Shown: positions 1 to 11,160 of the stretch, piece by piece
Layout of the letters: each line of letters begins with the position of its first letter
How positions within the stretch are numbered: position 1 is the stretch's first letter
Assembly: GCA_015680685.1 (NCBI GenBank)
Contig: MNCI01007802.1
Coordinates: 183,780 to 240,314 of the forward strand
Direction: 5' to 3'
DNA from: Gnetum montanum
Taxonomy: Eukaryota > Streptophyta > Gnetopsida > Gnetales > Gnetaceae
DNA: 56,535 bases
Notes under the pieces: generated by a model
Database searches by the model: none
The model's input: only the letters and a program-made list of their open reading frames with translations
What the model was told of the DNA's origin: nothing
Position numbers and translations under genes: made by a program

Positions 1-879
1 CGCATAGTACACTGCAGCCCCATTTTAGCCTTGTAGAACATCGCATAATACACTATGGCAACCAACCCAACAAGCATGGTTTAGCATGGCAATCGCCAGA
101 CTTCATGGCCCGACACCACCGAGACTGTGACTACACTCTCACTATGCCTATTGTACACTTTGTACCTTCTAAGATCCTTTTGAAGTTAACTTTGCTTTCA
201 TTTGGGGCGGTGTTCCATTTCTCTCTCCTATTTCTAGCATTTTCTTATGTCTTTTGCCATTTTTTCATGCATCATCATGCTATATTACACTTGGACGATG
301 ATCTCCACAAGTTCACACCCTTATTTTAGTCAAAACTCTTAGATACGCTCACCCCCATTCTGTGGCTATGCTCTACACTTTGATAGTTAGCACCATTTCA
401 CATTGTTTGCATTTGCATTTTAGCTAACCACGCCATCCTTGGTTGCACCCAATACCTCACTTGTAGCTAGCAAAGTCCCTATTCAATCGACAAGACCATC
501 TAGGGCACTTTGCCTTTATTTTCTAGCAAGGCCCTCATGCGGATGTAGGGTTAGGTTGTGCACTCATGAATCCCTCGGTGTTCTAGCCCATTGACATTTG
601 CAATAATTACAGTTTTTGGCACTAGAAGGAGGGCCTCACCATTTTCTTTTACATTTTCTGATTGTTGTTCCACATGCTTTCTCCACCATCGGTTGGTATA
701 TATTGGAACCCATTGTTGATTCCCCTGGAACCCCACTAGACAAAAGCCAAAGCATATCTTCGACACTTAACCAAAATTCTGGGTGCTTAGGAGAGCGTAG
801 CTAGCTCTCAGTGTAGTGAGCATAGCACCAAAGCTAGCCATTTTAGTAGCTTTTATAGTTATCATTTTTTTCTACATTT

Positions 880-1085
880 CCTTTTTTTTTTTGCATTTCC
901 ATACTTAGCATTTTTTTTTCATTTTCATATTTAGCCAAATTTTCTACAATTTTACACTTAGTCAATTTTTTGCAATTTCCACACTTAGCCATTTTCTACA
1001 TTTTTAGACTTAGCCATTTTTCTGCTACAAGCAAACTTAGTCATTTTTCCATAGTTTTCAAAGTTAGCTATTTTTTGCAAATAGT
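880..1085. repeat. Degenerate tandem repeat, unit about 25-32 bp
   Basis: Repeated variants of ACTTAGCCATTTTTCTACA follow one another at irregular spacing about seven times. It lies in the presumed 5' untranslated part of element A. The complementary word (AATTTTTCTAAGTGT) recurs in the other orientation near 6400-6480 in the 3' LTR region. Confidence 0.6.
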
Positions 1086-1691
1086 AACTCTCACAACTCG
1101 ATTTGTGAACATGAATTGAGATCAACCTTCCATGTTAGTGTCTAACACATTTGACACCATGATCCACCCAAAGTGTGCCATGTTAAGCCATGAACAATAC
1201 AATTTTGTTTGTGCCAAAATCCAAGTAGGATTACTAGTGGATTGTCTTGACCTGGAGGCAAAATAGGACTACGAACGAGTCCACTAGGATGGATGAGAGT
1301 ACAACCCCTCCTTGTTTGACATAATCCCACTCACAAAGTCCTAACATCAACTATTGTCCTAACTCATTTATGCAAATGAGCATGATGTAGGGACAACCTA
1401 CAAAGAAGTCTCATAGGAGGAAGAAGATGAATTCAAGGCCCACTCCAAATGCAAGAGCTCCCTCTACACTATCTTCCAACAACCGCTTCCTAGTACAAAC
1501 CCTTCTTGATTTGGTCCATCCATCCTCTTTGAAATGGTGACCATGCCAATTCAACCTTCCTTGCAAGTGATTGCTACATTTTCCTAACCCTATGCTCATG
1601 TAGGGGCCACCTCCTAGCCCTAGATGATTCAGGCATCCCACGTCCTTCTTAACTCATTGGTGTCCATGACATTTGTCCAACTCACTCATTT

Positions 1692-2990
1692 GTGGTCCAC
1701 CTTGGTCACTGCATCCATCCCTCAACCAACACATCAACTAAACCCATTTTCCATGACTTTAAACTAGTAACAAGCGTCTACTATGACATTAAACATGCAA
1801 ACTCCACAACCAACCATTTGACCCTATGCTATGCAACCAACACAAGCCTAGCCAATGGAATCAACTGGCACATCCCCAAGCTTGGATTAGGCATTCTAGT
1901 TAATTTAAATTTTGATGGAGGAAATCAACCAACTTAAAGCTACCTACTTTGAAATCATTAAGGTGGTGGACTTCTACCGGGATGACCCCATAAGTCCTAC
2001 AGTCCCACCCTTGACTCTTCCAACTGGGGTCTAGCTACCTCAACTCACTAAGTGCAATGGTAAAGGGGACCCCAATGTACACTTGGTCACATTTCGGTCC
2101 GAGTACCTGCTCCTTCGAGCTTGGCCACACACCATCATGCACATGTTCCCCATGTCACTCACTAGCAAGGCCTTAGACTAGTATCATATACTACCTAAGG
2201 CCTCAATCTCTTCTTTGGAGGATCTCATAAGCCAATTTTTGACATGCTTTAGGTGCAACCTGAAGCTTGAAACAACCCTTGACCAACTCATGCAAGTTAA
2301 CTAGGGGCCCCTAAAGCCCATGCAAAAATTCCTCCAATACTAGAACATTACATTGAGTGAAATGCATGAACCCCTAGCAGAGATGCACCTACTAGCCATC
2401 TTCAAGGATTTAGTAAACGACTTCATCAAGTCCAAATTATATTACCTAGCCTTGAAGTCTCTTAGCCAAGCCTTTGCCCAAATGAAAGGCATAGAAGAGG
2501 TAGCCCAAGCTAGTAATGACCTGTCCTACATGGCCTACAGAAACCAACATGTGTGCAAGAAAAAAGCAACAATGGCCATAGTGGCCACAAGCACAAAATC
2601 AACCAATCGAGGTTCGATAGCCAAGCAACCTAAGGCCCTTGGTCATAAAGCCACCAACTCTAGCACCAACTTGCCTACATCGGTAAGGGCTACCTCAAGG
2701 CCCAAATTTAAGTGCAAGGATTACTCAAAGTATACACCGCTACCAATGGAACCCTCTGAAGTACTAGAGTAAGTCTTGAAAGTCAGGTGAATCCAATATA
2801 AACACTGATCAAAGATTGCTCATCAAAAACATGATAGGTGCTTTGAACTACTAAGGAACCTCACCTCAGTAGTACTAAACAAGCCCTTGGTCCCACAACA
2901 TTTCAAGTTGGACCAATACTATCATTACCACTAGATGTCTAGTCATAGTACAACTAATTGTCATGCTTTGTAGGATGACCTACAAATAAT
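1692..2990 (+). pseudogene. Gag-like polyprotein remnant of element A
   Basis: Degenerate Gypsy-type Gag. Pieces of one protein can be followed despite stops and frameshifts: a VDFYRDDP segment near 1960, the capsid-core-like KCNGKGDPNVHLVTF near 2050, RAWPHTI, then LTSKALD followed by a stop where related Gags have Trp-Tyr, and EDLISQFLTCF at 2220. The clearest open stretch is 2353-2769 (139 codons). Near 2900-2990 a YYHYH...SSH...NCHAL segment corresponds to YCHYHEMASH in element D and looks like a decayed Cys/His nucleic-acid-binding motif. Assignment to the retrotransposon Gag family follows from these motifs and from co-linearity with element D. Several stops are TAG where TGG or CAG is expected. 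Confidence 0.72.
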
Positions 2991-3099
2991 GATAGAATGG
3001 GACCAATTGGTACTCAACGTAAGCGAGCCAGTCCAATGTAGATGATGCCCCCTATGTCATAAACTCCATCAACATAGGTGGCAATTCTAAACCTATGCA

Positions 3100-3643
3100 A
3101 CAACCTTTTGTGATCCATGTACCTCCTAGCAAGGCAAGGATCCCCTTAGCCTCCACAAGTAAGAGGTCCTCCTTTGTTATCAAAGTGGCACCTTAGGCAC
3201 CCACAACACCCTTTGTGGTCAAGGTTCCATAGCAATCATCCATTAAGACATTAAATTGGCAACCAAACCAATTGTTTGCTAAGATGTTAAACTAGCATGA
3301 TGTAGCAACAACAACCACTAAGCAACCTTTTTTCATCAAGGTGCCACAATGAGTTGGCCCTGCAATAACTCCTAAACCACTATTTTTCATAAGGGTACCA
3401 CAACGTGATGGCCCCTCACCTACCTGAAGCCCAACAGTGGGCAATGTCTCAATCCCTCCTCCTTCAAGGGCTGATCCCACTAGAAACCCAAGTAGGCCTA
3501 CCAAATGGCAATGTAAGAGGATGAACAAGTGCCTCATAACCCCCATGGCCAAAGCAAAGGTCATAACTAACAAGCAACAACCAAACACTAGGGCCACTGC
3601 CCCCAAGAAAGCTAATCAACCCAAGCCCAAGTTCCCTCCATGA
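3100..3643 (+). pseudogene. Gag-protease linker with repeated PFVIxVP motif
   Basis: This stretch encodes five variants of one short motif: QPFVIHVPP (from 3100), SFVIKVAP (3170), PFVVKVP (about 3209), QPFFIKVPQ (3323) and LFFIRVPQ (3380). The last four share one frame; the first is offset by one base, implying a frameshift between them. A basic Lys/Pro/Gln-rich tail follows to 3643. The same motif family recurs in the equivalent place in element D on the other strand (about 30.95-31.25 kb). A role as Gag spacer or late domain is inference only. Confidence 0.55.
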
Positions 3644-4015
3644 GAGATTCATCTCTCAAGCCACATGGAGGAAGTCAAGGCCAACACAATGGTTGATGAT
3701 AAGGATTTTGTAGTTGCACTAACCTAGGTAAAAAAAATGCTCAAGCAAAAGAACACAATGTTGAGCTTGTACGACCTAGTTATGACTTCATCTACTCACC
3801 GCCAAGTGTTGGCTTGGATGTTGGCCTCCATTTCTATTATGGAGGACATCCCTATAGATGAGATCACCATTCGTGCAATGATGTTACCCCTTGCACCATA
3901 GAAATCAAGTTCAACATCCCTAATGTTTCATGATGATGTAGTCAAGGTCAACCCCAAATGAAGGGAGGTCACTATAGCTTCACTATCCATTAGCATATGT
4001 GTTGGGTAGTGCACC

Positions 4016-4470
4016 ATCTGCAGAGTGCATGTCGATGATGGTGCAGCAATAAACGTAGTCATGTATTTCTTCATCAACAAGCTAGGCCTAGTAGATGAAA
4101 TCAGGCTAACCAAAACCATGTGTCTAAAATCCTTTAATAGATCATACGTCACTATCAGGGGTACAATTAACTTAGCCTTCATGGTAAGAGAGCAATTCCC
4201 CACTAGCGCAGATTTCACTATCATAGAGGAGTTTCCAATCTTAAACCTAATCCTGGGTAGGTGTTGGCTAGCCCAACTATGAGCCATCTCCTCTCCCATC
4301 CATCAAAAAATCCACCTTCCATACAAAGGTAGTCAAGTTATCATCCATGGTGATAATGTCCCCCCTTTGGCTACCCACAACATAGACATGGAGCAAGTGT
4401 TAGAGGTGGAGTTTCTTGGTGGTACACCTGTGGCAACCAATGCAATTCCTAAGGCTAACATACTCAAATG
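4016..4470 (+). pseudogene. Retropepsin-like aspartic protease domain of element A
   Basis: The frame from 4025 reads HVDDGAAINVVMYFFI, which matches the active-site region of plant Gypsy proteases (VDDGAAxNV, equivalent to the DTG/DSG loop), followed by the hydrophobic block FPILNLILGRCWLAQL (to about 4279), the usual ILGRxWL end of this domain. After a TGA stop the same frame continues with SSPIHQKIHLPYKG, which has a clear counterpart in element D. In a complete element RT would follow. Instead recognisable coding fades near 4680, at a run of simple T-rich sequence. The gene is inactive. Confidence 0.72.
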
Positions 4471-5023
4471 AGTGGTTGAAGCCAATAACCTCCTAAAGGA
4501 TCCTAAGCCTTACACACTCCCTAATCCATACCCAATTAGGAAGCAACTATGTGACCAAGACATTCCCTTGGCCAAAAACATGCTAAGCGCCTACTTATCC
4601 CTTACCTCCATGGGCCATGCATTTTTAGTTTTTTCTTACGTTGCATTTTTTCATGCATTTACATTTCACCTACTTACCTAGTTTACACACTACTTTGCTT
4701 TGCTTATGCATTTCTACTTTGTTTACACATCCATCCACTTATCTTATGCATTGCATTTGAAAAACACAAAAAAATCATAAAACTACAAAAAAAACATGGC
4801 CTAACAAGGCCTTAACTAGCCCACGATCCAAAATGGCCTAAAAATATCATTTTTTGCATTGATTTCCTTTCATTTGTGCATTTTAACTCTGTTTATGATA
4901 GGTGTCACTCGATGTTGTTTTTCTAGTTGATTTTTGTAAGATCTTGTAAGAACACAAAATTACTATGCATGCAACATCACACCTCACACAAGTAAGGTAA
5001 GCACTCCTCCACCATGATGTAAA

Positions 5024-5290
5024 AAACTAGCACAAATAGTCCACTATGACTATAAACTAGCGTAGTAGTTCGCTATGACTATAAATTGGCATAGTAGTCT
5101 ACTATGACTAAAAACTAGCATAGAATGTCCTTATGCTATGATATTAAAATAGCATTCACAAATCTTCCTTGGGTCATGATGTTAAATTGGCACAACAGGT
5201 TGTCTTCTACAACGTTAAATTGGCACATAGTAGTCTGCTAGGACTATTAACTAGCACTCCACGATCTACCATGACCTTAAACTAGGTTCA
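5024..5290. repeat. Tandem minisatellite in element A, unit about 38 bp
   Basis: About seven imperfect copies of a unit resembling AGTCTACTATGACTATAAAC followed by TAGCATA run through the noncoding 3' part of element A. Copies differ by substitutions and small indels. No reading frame is maintained. Confidence 0.65.
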
Positions 5291-6349
5291 TGCACTTGCA
5301 GCATCATTGCCTCCCACCATTCTACTAATCTTTTGAAGCACCTTCCATCAGTGTAGCCTTTGGAGGACCCACAGCATCATCACCTTGGCACTTTCACTAG
5401 CTTCCTAAGCACTTGCAACTAGCGCAGCATTTGACGCATTTGTAGAATCTTCATGTTCAATATTTGCAGCATCTTCACATCTAGCATTTGCATTTTCATT
5501 TCATGTTGTATGGTCTTCTTATCTTCTTAGAGTTGTGTTTTTAGGATGAAGCCTTGGAGGCAATCGTGCAAAGATGCATCTCATAGTAGAAGCAAGTCAC
5601 CACATCACTCTAATGTGCATGATTGGACTAGTTAAGCCACTCAAGAGTGAACATCCCCCTTGTCCTATTACAGCCTACACACATCCACCCCTTCATCCCA
5701 ATAGCCTCTCATCCCCAACATACTTGCGGTTGTACATCCCTCTAATGCATATGCACTATGACGCATATGACATTCTCTTCATGTCAATCATAGAACCCAA
5801 GGTAGACATAACCTAACTCGTCCCATTAGAAGCCTCTGCTAGCTAGTCAAGGCCCCAGCGAATGTAATGCAACTCATCCTAAGGAGGAAACACCTATCCT
5901 ATATATGCAACATGGTTGCATCAAAGCCAAGCCCATCTACTCAATGGCCCACACCTTGTAGCTAGCATTTAGTAGTAAGCCAAAGCCAATGGAGGTTCAC
6001 CTTGCAAGAAAGTAAAGAAGAAAAAAGTAAAAAATGAAAAAAGAAAAAATAAGAAAAAAGGAGAATGAGGAAAAGAACATTTCCAAGAAAATTGATGATG
6101 CTACAGTTTCACAACTAGCCTAGCCTTGGATCAACTTTGACTCTCTTATGAACATTCCAATGAGAGGTCAATGTTTGAGAGATAAGCCACTTCATGCTAT
6201 GGTCACCATCAACCATGCTGACTTCGCATCTTACATCAAGATACACTATTTGTATTTTATTTCATCTACTTGCATTTCATCTCCCTAGCTCAGGCCACTC
6301 CTCCAGATGTCAATAAAGAGGGATCATTGAAACATCACAAAATTTTGAG

Positions 6350-6815
6350 TCTCAGCGTGTCGATAGCAAAGTTGGCTAAGTGTCAAAATGGTGGCACTTT
6401 GCTCGAATTTTTCTAAGTGTTGAGTGTAGTCAGCTCCAAGTGCCAAATTTGCAAAATTTTTCTAAGTGTCAAAATGATGGCACTTTCTACAAATTTTCTA
6501 AAGTGCTAGGACCACGCTCTCCACTATAGTAGAGCATAGTTAGCTTCAATGACCTATCTTCTACAATTTTGGCTAAGTGTTTGAACAAGGTTAAAATCTG
6601 CAGAATTTTTGTAAGTGTTGTGTTATGATCAACACTATAGCTACTATGCTTAAGAGTGTAGTAAGCGTAGCCAACACACAAATGGCTAGTTTTGTAGAAT
6701 TTTTTTAAGCATTATGCTACACTTAGCAATGTAGCTACTACGCTTGGCACTATAGTTACTACACTCACTACTATAGCTACTATGCTCTCCATTGTAGCTA
6801 CTACGCTCTTCCCAA
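6350..6815. repeat. Repeat-rich presumed U3 of element A 3' LTR
   Basis: Two kinds of short repeat are mixed here: three or four copies of a TTTCTAAGTGTCAAAATG-GTGGCACTTT unit (about 6360-6500) and a later block (6620-6815) of CACTATAGCTACTACGCTC-like units of about 21-27 bp. The block ends about 50 bp before the TATA box at 6868, so it sits where LTR enhancer repeats usually are. A regulatory role is inferred. Confidence 0.5.
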
Positions 6816-6867
6816 CTACTGCATAGCTATGTGTCACACGATCTTCATTTAAGACCAACCCTAGCCC

Positions 6868-6875
6868 TATAAATA
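6868..6875 (+). promoter_or_regulatory. TATA box of element A 3' LTR
   Basis: TATAAATA lies 140-150 bp upstream of the segment repeated at the window's left edge, a normal position for the LTR promoter just upstream of R. Confidence 0.55.
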
Positions 6876-7282
6876 CCCTTAGAACCCCAACATTTTAGGG
6901 GTTGGCAGCTGGTACTTTCATTTGGCATTTAGCATTTTGGCATCTTAGCACTTAGCTTCAAAGGGTGAACAAGACCCAGAGCACACCACACCAACAAAGT
7001 GGCATAGTTGCACCACACAGTACATCGCCATCCCATTGTAGCCCTACAAAACACCACATGGTATACCATGGCAACCAACCAAGTAGGCATGATTCGTCAT
7101 GGTGAGCACCAGACTTCATGGCCTGACACCACCGAGATTGTGACTACACTTCCACTAAGCTTGTTGTACACTGTGTACCTTCTAAGAACCTTTTGAAGTT
7201 AACTTTGCTTCCATTTTGGGTAGCGTTCTATTTCTCTCTTCCATTTCTAGAATTTTCTTGTATTTTTCTTGCGTCTTTTTCA

Positions 7283-7984
7283 CATGAAAGGGTCAAGGAA
7301 AACTTTAGAGACCATATGGACATGTATAAAGAAATTAGTAAAAAGAAAATCTAGATAGTTAAAGTCAAAATTAGTTCCATCACTATACAAACACTTGATT
7401 GGCAATCAATTCTAGATAACCTTGCCCATGTCTACCAAGCTAAAGTGAAGAATAAGAACTTACATTTTGAAGATATCACAGAATACATAGGATTAGCAAA
7501 CCTTCAATATGCTAATATAGCCATGCTTACGGTAGGTAAACCAAGGAATAAGCTAGAATAGTAAGTAGCTATAGTATATTCCATGTATGAAAAAGAGTTT
7601 GCAAACATAAAGGATGCACAACAAAAACTGCATATTGCAAACTCTAAACTTGAAGTAGTAAAAGGTAGCTACTAAGACTAGAAAGATGTAGTAGCAAACC
7701 TAGCCCATAGTATGATCAATTATCAAGAACTACAAAATGTGGCTAGGACATTCCAAGAAGAAAGAAGGTAGTTTATAGCCTAGTATGTAAAAGAAAACAA
7801 GATGTTTCCACAACTCTTATGCCCATGGGAAGTATCGACACAAGCAAACATTACAACTTGGATGATACATGATCCTAGATCAGAAGAGGAAAAACATCAA
7901 GTGCTACTCAACAAATTCAAAATTCTAAAGCCCAATGATAAAGAAAATAAGCCAATGGAGGAGCCACCACCACCAGGAACATGA
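7283..7984 (+). pseudogene. Additional ORF (aORF), coiled-coil type, of element B
   Basis: One reading frame can be followed from 7283 to the TGA at 7982-7984 with about eight in-frame stops. It encodes a Lys/Glu/Gln-rich, probably coiled-coil segment (for example EKEFANIKDAQQKLH), then a conserved C-terminus: PWEVSTQANITTW, HDPRSEEEKHQVLL and PMEEPPPPGT. The same C-terminus is found in elements H (40598-41035) and F (54115-54470), each time followed within about 190-240 bp by a polypurine tract and an LTR. It is not pol and not gag; its function is unknown. The 5' part is lost where element A's LTR abuts at 7283. Confidence 0.6.
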
Positions 7985-8202
7985 GGCTACATTGAGATTT
8001 ACCATTTTATTTCATTTTATCTTGTTATCATGTGTGTGTCCATCATGCGGTACCACTTGAATGACAATGTGACATTTAGAGTTAGGCACTTATGTATATA
8101 AGTAGTCATGTCAAAATCGGAGTACACATCACAATTTTTTAAGGAACTCCATTCTCCTTTTATTTTAATTTAAGGACAAGTTTTCAATTAGTTGTGGGGA
8201 TA

Positions 8203-9104
8203 TGATAAAACTTGTTTGATATAAGCTATGATATCACATCTACAACATTGTAGCTCTACATACATCATTGTTGATGCAATGTAGTGGGCCCTAGTTACCC
8301 CTATAAATGCCAATACTTAGTCATGTCAATAAAACAACTTTCATTCTACCCTTAGCAACATTCTTGTAGTTTATTTTCATGACTTAGAGTTAGAATTAGA
8401 AGTGAATACCAACAGTGTGGTGTTAAATAGTTGTACAAAATCTTTGTTTGAGTGGATTGTACTTGGGCACAATTCATGGTCAAAAATAATGATTGAGATT
8501 GTTTCTCATCATTTTAGCATTGCACTTAGATTCATTTCCTTTTACTTAGTCATTTTCTTTAGTTTAATTTTCATTTCTTTAATATGTTTACCTTAATTTA
8601 ATTCTTTACGTTTTCTATGTACTTTACTAATGCATGTTTGTTAGTAAGGTGGAATAAGTACAACTAGTTTTGAGCATTAATTGTAATCATTTGGTAACTC
8701 GATAATGGCTTCACTTAATTCGATTAGTAGTGTATTCACTTGGTAATCCCAATAATGATTACATAAGCCCATGATTTTTATGACAAGCTAGGAACAAATG
8801 CTTATTGCCATAGGCTAGAATAGATTTATATTTCTATTATCAGCTAGATTTAGATTTTATTCTGATTCTCATTGTGGAAGCATTTATGACTAATTTGAGC
8901 CCACAACATCATAATATCGTATACCTCACCACAAGTTAAATCATACTACTCTCACTTCATTAACTCAATGTGAGAAAACAATGATCATGAAGCAACTATC
9001 AACCACTAGCATACTTACATTGTCCATTTATGGATTATGATCTAGTCACGTGCATGCAATCATGACTTATATGGTAGAGTGTTGGAATACCTAGCCACTA
9101 ATCA
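8203..9104 (+). repeat. LTR (TGATAA...AATCA) shared between B and C internal regions
   Basis: The block starts TGATAAAAC just after a purine tract (GTTGTGGGGATA, 8191-8202) and ends CTAATCA at 9104. A TATA box is at 8302-8308, with PPT-side and gag-side internal sequence on either flank. It closely resembles the LTR at 25282 and more distantly those at 14024, 38580, 39543, 45053 and 53010. Compared with element H, about 40 bp containing the primer-binding site are missing immediately downstream, so this copy could not prime reverse transcription. Confidence 0.75.
8302..8308 (+). promoter_or_regulatory. TATA box of LTR 8203-9104
   Basis: TATAAAT lies about 100 bp into the LTR. The equivalent position holds a TATA box in the related LTRs at 25367, 14255 and 38675. 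Confidence 0.55.
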
Positions 9105-9198
9105 GTTATATTATAAATGATCATTGTTAAAGCATTAATAATTTATCTTTTAGAAAAAATTAATATTTTAACCAAAATACACATTATTAATTAAAAAC

Positions 9199-11160
9199 AT
9201 GTCTTCTTCACATAGAGCTAATAATCCATCATATGATGAGAACACTTGTAATAAAAATGGTGGGGTCTATATTGAAGAGAATTGGAGTGAATCACTAAAC
9301 ACAAAAATCTCATGTGCTCATTTAGATTCTTACTACATTAAAAGACTATTTTCAACTAATGTAGAAAATCCTAGAGGGGATGAAGTAAGCCCTAGAACAA
9401 GGAGGGTCTTAAGGCTTAGGACCTTCTCAAAACCTAGAAGAGATAAATCAAGGGACCATAGGACTAGATATAGGAGCCATGATACTTCTTCCACTTCACC
9501 ATTTTTCTCTTCATCTTCAATGTCTAGTTCTGATGAACATGAACGTAGGTATGGAGATAGAGCTCCACTAAGGAGTCGATGAAGATTGAAATAGAGATAA
9601 AAGACATCAAATTTGGCATATATGAGACCATTACTATCAAACAAATAGAAATAGAGATTATCACCATGACATATCTAATGATTATGAATGCTCATTGGCT
9701 AGTAGGAAGATTATACAAATTAGGGAGGTAGTTTGAATACCTTATAGGAATCAAAGGGAAAGTTGAATCAAATGGCTTGATATGAACAACACTCTTAAAT
9801 TTAAGAGAAATCATAATTCTAATCCACAACATAATTTACAAGCCTTTCATGATGTTTGCACCTTACGGAACATTGAAAGTAAGTGGCAAGGCTTAAGCTC
9901 TTTCCTAGCACACTAGTAGAAGAAGCTAAAAGATGGTATAGATCATTGGAACTAGATTTAATCCACTGATGGTTCATAGTGCTTGAGCTCTTCAACAAAA
10001 AATACCAAATGTATTTATGAGTATCTAACATGAGGAAACAAATCCAAGGGTGGAAGCAAGAAAACCATGAATCCCTAGATGTAGCCTTGGGTAGATACTA
10101 TTTTCTACTACATAAATGCCTAGGCCATAGATTTTCTCAAAAATGGTAAGTTTATCACATCATAGATGAGCTTCATAACAAAAAAAGGGAGACCCTTGAG
10201 ATCTATGCCTAAGGAAGAATATCAAAACTAAGAGTTCATCAAATATAAAGGCTAATTGAATAGGTGGAAAATAAGAAGGAGAGCTATGCAAAATGGAAAG
10301 TATAGAGGAATTTAACTAGAATCCTACTTTTCAAAAAAAGAAGAAGGTCCATATGTATGATCAAGAAAAAAGAGGAAACTCTTGATGAGTTAATTTCACA
10401 CAAAACCTTGATGAGTCTATCATAGAGATTGAGGTAAGGGTAGATAAGATGTGTGAATTGATGGAAGAGAAAGTAATAACCAACATGAAAATCATAGAGG
10501 AGAAGGTAAAGCAAGTAGGATATAGTAATCAAGACAAGAAGGGGAGAAAGAATAAGAAAATAGGTAAGGGCATTTATCGTCCAAAGGGAAAAATAGATAT
10601 AGTAGAAGAGGTTACAAACTCAAATACAGAGGAGGAGGATGGATGTGACATTTATTAATATAAACATCCAAAAGGCTATTGCTCAATTATATTACATCTA
10701 CAAGAGTTTGGGGCTTTTACTTTGAATCCCAAGTTTGTGGAAAAGAAAATGGCTAGAAGATTACCTTATCCACAAGGTTATTATAAACTATCCTATGAAT
10801 AATAACACTATTTGAGTAGGACTCATCCTCAACCTTAAGACTATCAATGATAATGGCAAAACCCACAATTGTGGGGATGCCATCATCAAACTAGTAATAT
10901 CCCTATTGTCAATCAAACCCTTATGGATATTATGTCCAATAATCTATTTTTCGAATGGTTCTACTTCCCATACCTCAACATAGTACTACTACCCTCTTGA
11001 ATATCATCAACATGCAACATCTCCCATAAGATCACTATCACATGCCTCTCATCATCCATCACATCCTAATTACTCTCATACTTTTCTCTAATATATGTTA
11101 CCACTAATAATGTAGGAAGGATTGACATCCCAACCTTAATAGAAAAATGCAACTTGTTCT
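9199..11160 (+). pseudogene. Gag-like ORF of element C
   Basis: An open stretch of 127 codons (9199-9579) begins MSSSHRANNPSYDEN and contains VSPRTRRVLRLRTFS, which matches TSPRTRGLVRHKTFS in the gag of element H. Downstream, disrupted segments (KYQMY, RKQIQGWKQENHESLDVALGRYY near 10000-10100, and a basic stretch to 10656) align with KYQTY...RRQIQEWKQGQHEPLDMALERYY of element H. A His/Tyr/Pro-rich tail follows. It is therefore the gag of the TGATGA-LTR family, with frameshifts and stops. No protease or RT motif follows before 11.5 kb. Confidence 0.6.

Larger units (their letters stand above)
1..7283 (+). mobile_element. Element A: gag-protease LTR retrotransposon, no RT/integrase visible
   Basis: The left window edge (1 to about 262) and 7014-7283 are diverged direct repeats in the same order, both containing a segment reading AGACTTCATGGCC. 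They are read as the R-U5 ends of a 5' LTR (cut by the window) and a 3' LTR. Between them lie gag-like sequence (about 1690-3000), a linker rich in a PFVIxVP motif (3100-3410), a retropepsin-like segment (4020-4460), 1.3 kb of repeat-rich noncoding DNA, and a purine-rich tract at 6007-6085 that may precede the 3' LTR. A TATA box (TATAAATA) is at 6868-6875. No RT, RNase H or integrase motif is recognisable from 4460 to 7283. Many in-frame stops show the copy is dead. The LTR start is not defined. Confidence 0.7.
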
